This document shows positions 1-12,600 of a stretch of DNA of 64,000 nucleotides, piece after piece. A program made the translations under genes and the position numbers. Every line of letters starts with the position of its first letter. The first letter of the stretch is position 1. The notes below the pieces were generated by a model. It did not search any database. It had not been told where the DNA came from and saw only the letters and a program-made list of their open reading frames with translations. Source of the stretch: Amyelois transitella (Eukaryota > Arthropoda > Insecta > Lepidoptera > Pyralidae); assembly GCF_032362555.1 (NCBI RefSeq), contig NC_083512.1:4390001-4454000 (forward strand), written 5' to 3'.

Positions 1-1920
1 TAGCTGGGGACAGTGCCATTGAGCAGGGGGAGTGAATAGCATTTTTATAAATTTATATCGCAGAATACCCGACTCACAGCCATTACCATCCATTTGGTGC
101 ACTTACGTTGTTGTTGGCTACCAAGTAAATTCTGTTTTACACGATAGTAAAATACTAAGCAAAATGTACACCTAGTAAGGAGAGAATTACATATAAGAAA
201 AGTAGTTTTTCCTGCGGCTTCGACTATTCACATGACAATGTAGGGTAAAATCCACGGGTATTGTACTTTTTCAACGAGTGCCCTAGTACCCATACTTGTT
301 AATGTGGGTGCGATTTTTAGAAGACTATTGATAGTGGAAAATGAGACAAATATGTATATTTGAAGTCACAAAATCAATGTGTTTGACTACAGTCAACTGA
401 CTTCACATTAGCGTTCAAACAATCCCTTAATCCATCCATATCAATATTATAAATTTATTTATTTTTCAGTTTTTCACATCAAAACCATACAAGTCAAATC
501 AAAAACAGATCTCCATGAAATTTTGCATAATGTGTGGTGTACGGGGAAGAAAACTTGTGATACTTATCATTAGACGTCAGAATTCACGACTCACTGAGTG
601 GCCTTCTCAATGCAATGAATCACCGCGGGTTGACTTGTGGCGAAGCCGTTGGTGAGTTGCAACACCACGGACTCCCATCTCCTGTGGATTATAATGATAC
701 CCTCTCCACATCTGGCTTGGCGTTGCCAGCCAGCCAATAGCAGATCCTATGCTTCATAGTGGAAATGTACTGCAGGTACATTATAATCGAAAAACCCTGA
801 TTAAATAGAGCTGCTTAAAAACCTAGGGAATATTATGCATGTAAAAAGCACCATGTACCACATCCTTAGCAGCGAACTTTAACAGTTAACAAAGCACAGG
901 ACAAATTCTCTAACTGCGAATGTGCAGTCTGGCGTTTATGAGCCGTCGGGGACGTGACTAATACACGCTCCAGGGTCTGTTCACGTATTATATTAGTGAA
1001 TACACAGCTGTAATGGCGTTTTAGTGTCAGGCGAAATTTCATTAACTGTCACTTCTTTGCGACGTGTTAATTTGTTTTGGGTAAATTTATTTGATTTTAA
1101 TTCTAATGTGACTGACTTGCACAATGGAAACTTAGTTTGCCTAGGTATATTAATGATAATAATGTTAAAGGCGTTTTTTTTTATTTATAGCGAAATCTTG
1201 GTGAAAATAAAGAAAGGTTTAAGAACATGAATGAAAAAGTCTATGTCTAATTGTTTTTAGTCAAAGGATGCGATTATAATTAAAATTAAAATAATGTGAA
1301 TTTGAAACCCGTTCCTAAAGATTTTGTCAATTTTTTCAAGTCAAGTGAAATGTCATGCTATCTTTACAGCATTTGCTAGAAATATTATAGATTTCTAAAT
1401 AAAGAAAGCCCAACAGAAACTATATACTTATTATACTCCCAAATCGTCTCAACCACATTAAATACAGCACTCACCGATATAATTGATTCGTGGAAATAAA
1501 CGTTACTATAGGAAGAAATTAATTCTATTCTGGCAACACCATCTGGCTTTCATTTTATGTAAGCAACACTCGGGAAATGAAGAAAATAGCTTGTTGTTAC
1601 CGCGCTATTACTAAAAAAGATAGTATGGCCTTAAATTAATAGCAGGATATTTTTCAATCCTTATCCTCTATGTGGGTTCTTTTTTGATAAATGGCAACAT
1701 CGGTTTTAGTATCAGTTTTCCGAGACTCATACCTCGTTATGACTGTGCTTTTTCATAACTTGATAGCTGTATTTTTTTTTCGTAAGATGTTCGTCCATTA
1801 TCTATTTTGTGGCGAATTTATTATCGCATTCAGTTATAAAATTTATTCTGTCTCCGATAAACAAAACATTTCAAATAGTTTAAAAAAGGGAACATTAAAA
1901 TTATTCCAGGTCTTTTTCTT
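1..1920. other. Gene-free AT-rich DNA
   Basis: No coding exon or repeat that I recognise. A GC-richer unrepeated patch at about 540-760 (AATCACCGCGGGTTGACTTG) stands out but shows no frame or splice pair. Confidence 0.5.
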
Positions 1921-1925
1921 TTCAT

Positions 1926-2310
1926 GCAGATTTTAAAAGTCAAAAACAGCGTGAAAAAGGAATGTTGTGGTGTTGTTGAAGATATAGTAATAGGAATAAA
2001 AGAGGGTATAGTAAGGATATTAAGGTGGTTTGCTCATGCGAAGGGGATGAATGAAAACAGATTGACTAAACAACTATACAAGGAGAATGTGAATGGAAAG
2101 GTTGGAGTGGGAAGGCCTAGATGAACGTACCTTGATCAAATTAAGGCAACACATCCACAAAAAAAAAACAGGTCCGAAACAGCTTGAAGAGAATTATGAA
2201 TGTGGATGAAGCGAAAGAAATATGCCGAGATCGTGGCGAGTGGAAAGATGAGTTCTTTGTCTACCCCTCCGGGAAAGAGGTGTAATTTTATGTATGTATG
2301 TATGTCAAAC
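1926..2310 (+). mobile_element. RTE-like non-LTR retrotransposon 3' end with ATGT tail
   Basis: Translation gives a reverse-transcriptase C-terminal tail: [40 protein letters not shown], a TGA stop at 2122, then in shifted frame MNVDEAKEICRDRGEWKDEF and YPSGKEV. It ends in (ATGT)n. Comparable tails occur at 40270, 50405 (minus) and 60220. Published lepidopteran work links RTE elements to ATGT-type microsatellite families. A dead 5'-truncated copy. Confidence 0.75.
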
Positions 2311-2455
2311 TTGGGTTTTTTCGTCTAGGCGATAAGCTAGCAATCTCTCAATATTTGAATCTCATTTCTGAACGTGGTCTTCAAGGATTGTCGGTATTTT
2401 TGGTTCTACCTACCCCATTAGGGACATAGATATGATTACATCCATGTATCCATAT
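2305..2455 (+). repeat. Family A fragment
   Basis: Degraded: AGGCGATAAGCTAGCAATC, TATTTGAATCTCATTTCTG, GAACGTGGTC and ACATAGATATGATTACATC follow the family A order. Confidence 0.6.
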
Positions 2456-2529
2456 ACATAACCTTTCCATATCTTTTCCACGGAAATCACGAAAACTGAC
2501 TAAGAAAAACTTATAAAATTGTTATTCCT

Positions 2530-2672
2530 CTTGAAGGTGACGGAGTAGCAACCTGTCACTATTTGAATCTCGATTTCATCTTAAAGCCAGCTGAACGTGG
2601 CCTTTCAGTCTTTTCGACACTCTTGGCTCTGTCTATCCCGCAAGTAATATAGAGGTAGTCATGTACGTATGC
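2530..2672 (+). repeat. Family A fragment
   Basis: Contains AGCAACCTGTCACTATTTGA, GCTGAACGTGGCCTTTCAGT, TTGGCTCTGTCTATCCCGC, then ATGTACGTATG. Confidence 0.75.
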
Positions 2673-3092
2673 ACATATAGATCTGCTAGAAATAAAGCAA
2701 AAACAAAAGAACGACAACCAAAATATTAGAAAAATGACCGCTAACACCCAATATGAAGTCCGCCTCGAGACCATTGGCAGTAAATTACATTTCTTATTTC
2801 CTATCATTCTTCGTCTTTCACCAATATGTCGGCATTCCGGGTCGTTTTATTATGTTCCCACATCCGGAAATTCAGCGACAAAGACAGATGAAAGAGATAT
2901 ATTATACAGGAAAAGGACTTCGAATACGCAAAGAGGTCGACTCTAGTATGATGTACAGGTGAATTATTTGGTCTATGGGTGGACTCAAGAGAAAGCTATG
3001 CCACCTCGCCTGCATTGGTAATGGGATGTTGCCCAAATATCTCCTTAGCCGTGTTTACAAACATATTATGTATGCACTTAATTAGATTTCCC

Positions 3093-3184
3093 TTATAAGC
3101 CTATCCTTTAGTTGCCTTTAACGATATTCATGGGAAAGAAATGAAGATCCCAATCTTTTTTCTGTTGGTGCTGGGAATCGCATG
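3093..3184 (-). repeat. Family A 5' fragment
   Basis: Read plus, TATAAGCCTATCCTTTAGTT, TTCATGGGAAAGAAATGAAG and GTTGGTGCTGGGAATCGCAT are the minus-strand form of the 5' half. Confidence 0.65.
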
Positions 3185-3421
3185 ATACTTTCAAGGTCGT
3201 CCTTTCCCTTTCCAATATTCCCTATTTTGTTAGTTTATGTCCTCACTCAATGGAGACATACAATAGTCCTTTCGTAAAATCAACTTACGTCCCGGTGACT
3301 GTCATGTGAGTTGCTTCAGAAATTTTCATAATAATAAAGTAGTTATAGGCTTTGATACCCTTAAGTTACAATTTATTATCTCTTAATCTTAATTCCATCA
3401 ATTAAGCTATACTATATATAA

Positions 3422-3470
3422 TTCTGTCTATCCCGTAAAGGATATATATGTAGTGTATATGTGTGTATGT
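3422..3470 (+). repeat. Family A 3' tail fragment
   Basis: TTCTGTCTATCCCGTAAAGG then ATATATATGTAG and GTGTGTATG. Confidence 0.45.
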
Positions 3471-3983
3471 TTATGTGTTGAAGTCATGTCGCAAATGAGT
3501 GTTTATCTAAAGTCACGAAAATTAAACAACTATTCTATACGCTACATTCATCTCTATTGATAATCTCATTGACTCTGTGATGAATCAATACAATACACTA
3601 ATCAGACGTTCTATGTCGCTGTTGGGAATAACAACAGTTAGAGAGAATCTGCAACGTGATAATTGCATATATTGATATCACGAAACAAAATTTTCATACT
3701 GAAGAACATTGTAAAATAATATTGATACCCTATTTCTTCTTAGTCCTTACTACATACGGTTCTTCACAATTTGGTTGCTTAACCTATACATATTTTTGAG
3801 ACGTATTAAAAAGAACCGTATTGTTTTTTCATACCGAAGTCGTAATGGTCAATTTTTTATGTCACATTCACGTGATAAGGTGTCACATTCCTACTTTTCA
3901 TGGAACGATTCGTGAATGTAGATAGGTAGTTATGGTAAAAAAGAAGAACGTAGGCTGTATATATGAAGGGATGTGGATTAAAT

Positions 3984-4044
3984 CTCTGGAAAATAGGCCT
4001 GATCGTTATATGTTATATATTACGATCAGGCCAATTTTCCAGAG
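3984..4044. repeat. Hairpin, 28-nt arms, 5-nt loop
   Basis: Arms 3984-4011 and 4017-4044 with two mismatches; outer part CTCTGGAAAAT. Confidence 0.9.
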
Positions 4045-4050
4045 ACTGAC

Positions 4051-4206
4051 GACCCTACCCGGCTTCACATGGGTAGTATTTATCGAAATAATCTTTCCTC
4101 CGATAATTTTCTTTCCAAAACTTCAAACCGAACCAAACCCGGTCACAGCTTTCCGAAATCAGCGCATACATACCTACAGAGAATATATACTTTACTTTAT
4201 AATACC
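4051..4206 (+). repeat. Interspersed repeat tail ('cggcttcgcacgggt' type)
   Basis: CTACCCGGCTTCACATGGGT followed by ATTTATCGAAATAATC and a CATACATACCTACAG end. The same layout as 21181; this signature is common in lepidopteran intergenic DNA. Confidence 0.5.
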
Positions 4207-6137
4207 CATGCAGTGAAATTGAATGTGAAGTGAATTTTATCAATTAGCTGAACGTAACAATTTACTGAGGTCCCAAATAGGAAAATGCAATCATACGAAA
4301 AGGGAATAAATAGGTACTAATTTATATATTGATATGATATTGCTGTTACCTTTATAATAAGTTAACGAAAAAAATTACATTTACCCCTTAAAAATAAAAA
4401 GTTGTTATTAATTTGTACAAGGAAGTTTAAGTACTTTGTAAAAAACCAAACAATTTTGTTGAAAGAAATGCTTTAATTATCTTAGGCTTGAATAATTATT
4501 TGGTTGTACCTAATTTACATAATTTTACCCGGGGGAAACTTTCTTGGGCAAATTTACGATTTTATTTCACTCACTGCATCATTTAACACCCTTCTTTTAA
4601 CTGTTTGGATAAACAAGAATAGCCATAATAACCAAAAAATTAAAAGAGTATTATTATGTCATGTTTGTCTACTATCTAGTCTGACTTATTGCCGAGTTTG
4701 ATACAGATGGTTTTAATTAAAGCCTCTTTAATTATAAACTATCATCAATTAACTTAACAATTGTGCTTTTTTACACGGCAACCAATTTCTAAGCTAGATT
4801 TTTTTATTCTTACGTACGCCTTAACTCAAACCATAGCAAACAAAACTCCAAAAAGCAGTGCAACTCGTAAAAGTTCAATAAATTCTGCGATATCCCCTCA
4901 GTTTTCGTGCACTAAAAGGCCTGAACGCAATCCGCTGAAACATTTTGTTAGAAGTTAAAAAAAAATGTGAAAAGTGCTTGTATATTGGCAATATACCTAT
5001 GCTGGAGCCTGAGCAATCTATGTGCGGTTTTAACGTACAGAATTATTTGGTTTTGGACAGAGAGTAGTTGTAACACGACATATGTTTTTTTTTAATGTTA
5101 TTAATTGACAAACTGAGTTATATGAAGCAGGTTTTTTGTGTTAATTGTGGTATAAAATTAGCTCAAACCAAAAAAGTATTGTATTATATACTTGAAGTAA
5201 AGTATTTGTTGTTAAAGTCCATGCTCATAATATAAAAATCAAATCAAAATTATAGCTGACATAAGATTTTAAAATAAATCGGGTATGTTTTGCTGATACA
5301 CGTCTAAAACAGACAGTAATTTTTAATGATACCTGAACCGACCCCGAACATAAGGGCTTGTTTACATATCTTGAACAACAATATAATTATAAGAAACAAG
5401 ACAAAAGTATTAATAAGCTGTTAATTTATGCCATAAAGGAAAATAAATTATATTAATTACTTGAATACGATTAGACAAAGTGCAAGGATCCAACCTAAGC
5501 TAGAAAGACGCTGTGCCTCGTATGTATGAGCCAAAACTATGAATTGAAAATATCAATACTTTTCATTTTTTTTTATTGAAAGTAATATCTTATTTAATTT
5601 AATAAAAGAAAACAATGAATTTAAATCTTTCTACTACGATACTGTTTACAGCTCACCCATTATAACCGAAACCATCTTATCTCATTGCTATATTAATAAA
5701 ATCACACACGTGAATAAAATTAATTAAATTTTCTGCTACGTAACGAACATCTGAAAAGGTCTTTGGAGTACATTATAATAATCAGTGCAAACACTCCCAT
5801 CCCCATTAACGCTTCATAGCTTGTTATCTGCGTATTATACAGAAAGGGGTAACGACTGCTTAGTAATATTGTTTTGCACATTCAAGGTATTTTCTTCAGT
5901 TATTATACATACTTTAAAATCACACGTCTTTCCCTGAGGGTTAAGCAGAGACTTTCAGATCAGATCTTTCCAGTAGCCATATTAACTTCTTTCGTTTCAT
6001 CCACATTCATAACTCTGTTCATGTAAGCTCGGTTTAGGGTTAGGCTGACCTTTGGTTATTGTTCCAAATTTATTTGTTCGTGTCGTTTATATCACATCCA
6101 CAGATATCCATAAAATGTTTCAGATAGGACTTTATCG
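4207..6137. other. Gene-free AT-rich DNA
   Basis: Nothing recognised: short A/T runs and no long open frame. Confidence 0.5.
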
Positions 6138-6260
6138 CCAACAAAGGGAAGATCTTCCGCCAGGCTAGGTGTTATGCCTAGGGAGGGAATCGCGGCTTTG
6201 TCAATGTTGAGAGGTTATATTTATGCTCCAATCCATAAAATCTTTGGTTGCGCGATTTAG
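6138..6260 (+). repeat. Two-copy repeat R1, copy 1
   Basis: CAAAGGGAAGATCTTCCGCC, TATGCCTAGGGAGGGAATCG, TCCAATCCATAAAATCTTTG and GATTTAG match 40938-41066 in order. Confidence 0.75.
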
Positions 6261-6977
6261 CATACGCGCCGAGATAGGAGTCGTATTCTCACTGTGATTT
6301 GTTTGATGGCAACTGACACTTGAAGTAGCCACAGTAATCTAAAATGTATGGTTATTCTATTATAATGGATTCTAGGATTCACTAATTAAGAAAGAAAGAA
6401 GTATACTTACGTTAATGTTAACCTGCAGACTAACATGTCCATTACAGAGCTAATAAAACCCCCATTTTATTAGTGTTGCTTAGGATATAATCATTTACTA
6501 GCTACTGTTTTATTACCTACCTTTAAGATTTTCTCTACTTTGAAAACATAAGAAAAACGAATTTTTATAATCCAGGTATGCCATAGCAATTTCTACGATA
6601 TATCAGGGAATAACTGATCTTCCTCTGAGAAAAGGCGTGTTTTTATATATGTTAATACTAGAGTACGCCCGCAGCTGCGCTCGCGTATTAAAGAAATAAT
6701 TAATTATAGAGCACAGAAATGTTTTAATTTAACTACGGTACATTTTGTGATGATTACGCTCATTCCACAATTTTGCTTTATTAACTGTTATGTCAAGACC
6801 ATTACTGACCGTCGACCCTCATTTGCTTTACGAGTATATTTTCAACATTTTCAAGTGCCGTGTGGTTTCCGTCACTTTAAATAATGAATAGAAGCAACTA
6901 CAGCATAAGTTTACCCAAGTTGCCAAGAATGTTGTAAAAAGCAACTAAGGGTAAGGCTAATAATAAACTTCTAATGC

Positions 6978-7062
6978 TTCTTGTGGCGATAGGCTAGCAA
7001 CCTGTCATTATTCGTATCACAATTCCAACTTCAGTCTTTATTAAGACTTTTGGCTTTGTATG
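6978..7062 (+). repeat. Family A fragment
   Basis: GGCGATAGGCTAGCAACCTG, TCATTATTCGTATCACAATT and TTTTGGCTTTGTATG, with internal deletions. Confidence 0.6.
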
Positions 7063-7864
7063 TTTATTTATGTTTGTATATTTTCTATCTCAAAATATCT
7101 AAAAATAGGTTTTTGCCCGGGTATTTTGGTCCGGTACAAATTTCTTACATCTGCATGTCTACTTTTCTCACTGTTTCAAATTTAATCAATTCAGTATCGC
7201 GTTGGTGGTATAACGCAAAGTTAATTAAATGAAAAAGCGTGATTTAATTCAATTTGAACCTAAAACTCTGTCCCAAAATTTATAAAATCAAAAGTCAAAC
7301 ATAATTATAATATTTTAAGCATTATTTCATAGATTGTTTGTTAAATTGATTCTATAAATAAAAGTACAAATTATTTTTACTTTTTCTTACCAACCAGTAT
7401 TTATTCTCAAACTTTTTCTCTGTTTCAAAAATACATTTGTCACAATAAACCTTACCTTCATAATCCAATCGTCGTAGCTAGTAGCTGTTTGACCCGCAAT
7501 GCGGATAGGGAGCAACATAACCTAACAATGTTGAGTTAACCCCTCTTGTCAATAAAGCACCCTCAGATTACCATTTGGACAGCCCCAAATTCTTCTCACG
7601 AGTTTCCCATTACGGTTAAAAGTGTACATAAGTACAACGCATTGGAGTGTTCCCATTATCTCCGGTATGTTGTGAACCTCTATTCCAAAGATAAAATAAT
7701 AATTTGTTCACACTTTTGTAGAAATACTTCTATATTGCTTACTGAGTATACTATACTTAGCCAACAGAATCAAAGAGCCCAGATTCGTTTGGTTGGGTTA
7801 ATGATACATATATTCAGATTGAGATAGTGACAGTTAATTGTTATACTCTCGTAATACTTTCTTT

Positions 7865-7893
7865 AAAAAACTGAGTTCAGAACTCAGTTTTTT
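7865..7893. repeat. Hairpin, 13-nt perfect arms, 3-nt loop
   Basis: AAAAAACTGAGTT, CAG, AACTCAGTTTTTT. In bacteria this would look like a terminator; here it is one more short-loop inverted duplication. Confidence 0.85.
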
Positions 7894-8174
7894 CAGTCAT
7901 TAAATTTATATGAAAAATAGATAAAAATGAAGGAACTGCAAATAAACCATCGCGAGTGTTTTCATTCCGCGTAATGATGACTCACAAATGAAGCACAATA
8001 AAATTATGAAAAACCGTGAGCACGTACATTTTAAAAAGTCAGACAGTCGCCTCATGACTTCGGTTTAATTAAAATGAAAATTATTGAAGGAAATTTCATT
8101 TATATTTATGTATTGAAATATTATTTTTTTATTTATGAAAGACGTCTGTTACTCAAATGAGATAAAATAGCTAT

Positions 8175-8307
8175 TTTAATCTCAATTCTATCATTAACCA
8201 AACAGCGGAACGTAGCCTATCAGTCTTTTCAAATTTTTGGCTATGTCAACCCTCAATATCAAGGGATATAAACGTGATAGACGTGATTATATGTATGTGT
8301 ATGCAAA
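8175..8307 (+). repeat. Family A 3' half
   Basis: AATCTCAATTCTATCATTAA, GCGGAACGTAGCCTATCAGT and AAGGGATATAAACGTGATAG lead to ATGTATGTGTATG. Confidence 0.7.
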
Positions 8308-9439
8308 ATTAAATAAAGCAAACGATTGTCGCAAGACTAATTTTGTTTACAAAGAGAATGTTTTGTTGTACTTATATAGGGCGAAAGGTTCCAAAGTTTC
8401 CCCTTTGAGCCAGATGAATCTCTCTCGAGAGTGTTCGTGTCAAACGTCTATGTCATAAACTTTTGCTTCCGAGGTGTTGATAGATAGCTTTTATTACATT
8501 GCATACTGGTGTGGTAGCAAAGAAAGAACATATATTAGGCACATACACTTTATATTTGACCTATTATTTTAACAGCTGAATCATTTGACGACTAACAACA
8601 TATCTGAATCTTAATTCCGCCATTAAATTGTTGCTAGCCCATAATCTTTATCTAAAATTATAAATTTTCCATCAATAGATGTTGTCGTATATTTATTTTT
8701 TATAGGGTAGACAGAGCCAATAATATTTTAAAAGTTTTCTTGCTCCATTTGTATCTGATACCTTTTACATCTACCACGTAAGCGATAAAGACGTAATTAT
8801 ATGTATATAACTTTTTACATTCAACACATGGAGAGAAGCAGTTAGCACAAACGGTGTATACGTTTTAATATCCCATCTGGTTGGATTAATTCTACGATGA
8901 AGACATTAACACGTAGACTGTGGTTTAAACTGCACCTAAGAGATCCGTATTAAAATTTAAAGACTTTCAAAGTCTCGTAAATTGCCGAGTCATCTGGGCT
9001 AACAGAATCGAGGGATCATAAAAAATTACGATTTTAAATACGAAACTTAACAAGAAGAACCATTTTCGGTCCCAAAACGGTAAGCTCACTGTGAATACAA
9101 AGTTAAATAGTAGAATTACCACATTTTAAAATTTTATGAAATGAGGGAAGGAGTTTAGCTTCTGATTGAATGTAGAAATTTTATGTTGTTGCATTACTTG
9201 CTTTGCATAATGTGGTAAAAAAGGAATAAAAATTATTTGATTGGAAAAAGATTTATACTTTAGAATGTTTAGTAAAAACAACAACATTTGAAACATAATA
9301 TTTTTGTTTTTCATGACGCGATTAGGGATGATCAAATTCAGCAGATTACATAATGGCACTCAATTTTCTTGTGTCGTATGTTTCCCGTCACTAATAGAAA
9401 AAAAAATACGACTACTCCATCTCTTTTTCATTGATGTCG

Positions 9440-9566
9440 CCGCTACCAACCTGTCACTTTATACGAATCTCAATTCTATCAGTAATCCAAACAGCTGAAC
9501 GTGGCCTATCAGTATTTCCAAGAATGTTGGCTCTATCTACCCCACAGGGGATATAGACGTGATATA
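9440..9566 (+). repeat. Family A 3' half ending in a fold-back
   Basis: CTACCAACCTGTCACTTTAT to ACAGGGGATATAGACGTGAT. Its tail is copied back in inverted orientation at 9567-9583. Confidence 0.72.
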
Positions 9567-9583
9567 ATCACGTCTATATCCCC
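9547..9583. repeat. Hairpin, 17-nt perfect arms, 3-nt loop
   Basis: GGGGATATAGACGTGAT, ATA, ATCACGTCTATATCCCC. The arms are the family A 3' tail, copied back on itself. Confidence 0.93.
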
Positions 9584-9659
9584 ATGTATGTATGTACTCA
9601 ACTTTCGCTGCAGATGTACAAGGCGACTCCATCCTGAATAAAGCAACCTGATAAAGAAT

Positions 9660-12600
9660 AGACCAACTTTGTTTGTTTGTTTGTACCTAATATCTTTATT
9701 GCATAGAAATTTACACAGTAACAAGAATAATCAAATAAACATATTATAAAAGAAACAAATCACTTACAATCAATCACTTTATTGTTTCTCAAACAATCTT
9801 GAATACCTAATAGTTTACTATTATGTTCTAGATATAGAAAACTTCTAGCTCCATCAATTGTTTTTCAAGTGACTCGATTTCAGAAGGTCAAAAATAAATT
9901 GAACCCTCGAAGAGGCATTAACTATTCGCAAAGGGATTGCGAACCTTTTCACTGTACGAAATGAACAAATCAACTTAAATTGAATCGAAGAGAGATACTG
10001 AGAGTCCGAGACGATTAATCTAAACAGATGAAAATAAATCTTGTATCCGAGATTTTAGCACTAGCCTTTTGAAACATACATATAAAGACCATTTTTTCTC
10101 ATGGACTTTAGATCGACCGATGATAAAAAACCTTTATTAGTTTGAACTGGTGTTACTAGATTGATAGAGTAAGCTATATATTTTATATTGCCTATATTTT
10201 ATTCCATCACTTAGTACGAAATATATAAATTGGTACAAATACACACATCCGTAAGTTGATCATAGAATCGAAGATCGAAATTATCTAATAATTTTAAAAA
10301 ACTAACTTACCTAAAATAATAAGTAAAAACCCTTTTTTTTTCTAACTCTACACGTGTTTTATTTTTAGAATATTTGGGATGCAAGTTATTATTAACCAGG
10401 ATCTGACAGCGGGAGATAAGGGAGGTTTTGTAATAGCCAAATAATGGTAGCTACTTTATTACATAATGATCTGACGGGAACCCTCTGTAATTAGCTTCAA
10501 AGTTCGTGAACAAAACGGTAGAGTAATGTTTTTAGAATCCAAAACTCATTTATCATTATTAAGGTGAACAGGCAAGCTTCTCTTATAATTTGAAGGTAGT
10601 TGAATACAAAACTGCTTAAATATTAGTATTTGTTTATTTACATCCAAATTTTTAAACAATTTTTGCTTTGATATACTTTTTGATTGTGTTTTACTAAGGT
10701 TTAAATGTTGCGACTGAAAATATGCTACGCTTATGCTGAATTTATCACATTTTTAGAGGATTTACCACCAAGTTATATATATTGTTTTAGTGTGCACAAA
10801 ACATCGTTGTTTTTGAAAAACACCATAGCAAATTAATTCCGAAGCAGATTATTATTTATTCCCTACCCTTTTAATATTTATGAAATATACCTATTTTTAT
10901 AGATATATATAATTTATTTCCCAAATACGTAGGTACCTATTTCATTGTGTCTAAACTAATAACTAGCAACATAATTAATTTATCCACATTTTCGAGAGTA
11001 CCTAATCATGATAATCCCGTTAATTTTAATCATTGTATGTACACGAATCATCGTTATGAAATATCGTTGCAGTTGCATCCTGAAATATGGGCCTATGGCC
11101 GCTTTGCATGGCTCGTCGATGCTAGCATTATGCCGGGTGATGCATGCGTAGTAATCTGCGGGAACATAAACAAAACAACGACATACCATAGTATAAGAAA
11201 GTCAATAGAACCTAAACAACATGGAGACTCATCTTTGCGCATTTCCAGTTGCATTAAACTGCTTAGGGGCCTAGGGTCCGTCCGCCTAAACCTACTGTAA
11301 CCTCTAGTGTAGAGAAGTATAGAAATATATCTCTCAGAAAACACTAACTTATTAGCTGAATATCAAGGCATATCAAAAAATCAAAGATTGTACATTGTAG
11401 AGCTTTTTGATATTTGCTCCTTATGTCACCCGTCGAAAAGCATAATAAATAAATTCTAATAAATTAAAATTATTCGATGATTATACATTTGTATGAACTA
11501 TGTATGTGACGTGAAATTTGGATTTGCAATTTTAATCAATTAAATATTTTAAATAATGCCATACATTTATTTCATTACATTCTGTTTAAGACTTTTGTTA
11601 GCCTGGTCATTGCCACCCTTGCGGGCTTAACTTGAACACTTGGTAAACAATGGCTTGCAACAAATGTAAACAAACAAACAGACCAAATGCTTATTACTGC
11701 TTACACTCAATATGGGACCTGAAGCTAAAAAAAACAATAAGAGTAATTATCGTTTGTCAAGAAACAACTGGTTTTATTTTAGAAAATATTGAGTAGCTAC
11801 TTTTATACCCTATTCAGAGGAATTTATTACGTATATGTATATGAGGCTATATGCAAACTAACCAATAATTTACCCAAACTAATAATAACCACTACTTACG
11901 TGGACCTCGTAGGCATCTGTATTTACTACTATCACGTTGTCTTTATAATAGTTGCTGTAGAATGATACATGCGGGTGATCAAATATTTCTGATTAATACC
12001 TACTAAATTTCTCATCTTTTCTTTTGCTTAATTAAATCACTTCACTAGCTTCAGAGCCTATATTATTTTACGCTCTTAAAAGTATAAGTTTCTAATCAGT
12101 TAAATAAATCAAAAGTAAATTTGTATTAGGTATTTGAGTATCCAATTGTGATGTGGACATCGCCTCAATCCATGGCATTGGCGATTTTACACGGACCCGG
12201 CGAGAGCGCCCTGTAATCCACATTGTACTCTGCTAAACTCCATTTGATTCTAAAACGAGCTATTATTTACGACCAGTTCAAATTGAGAATTATAAATTGT
12301 GAACTTCTTTACATTTTGAATCACAATAACAATTTTAAAAACTTTTTTTTTATTAGGGCGTGCCTTTAGTCTCCCCTAAAAAAGTATTTATAGGTAGTTA
12401 TGGCCAAAATATGTAGAAATAAAACCCGTTTATACTTTTGCGGTACATTTATATCACAACCACAATCAAAATTTTAGGGTAGTCCATACAGTTCTCATAA
12501 ACATATCACCAATCACTGAAATAGTTAAAGCGTAATTAGAGTCAAGTTTGAAGTTATCAGGATCCCTTGAGGACTACAGAACCCAAGAAAACTCATACTA

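Noticed and set aside
7865..7893. Rho-independent terminator
   Set aside because: The hairpin plus T run looks like one, but this is a eukaryotic genome and no transcript ends here.
10947..11300. Open frame of 117 codons
   Set aside because: It overlaps frames on the other strand, has no domain and no splice context, and the first part is AT-rich intergenic sequence. Kept only as a composition island.
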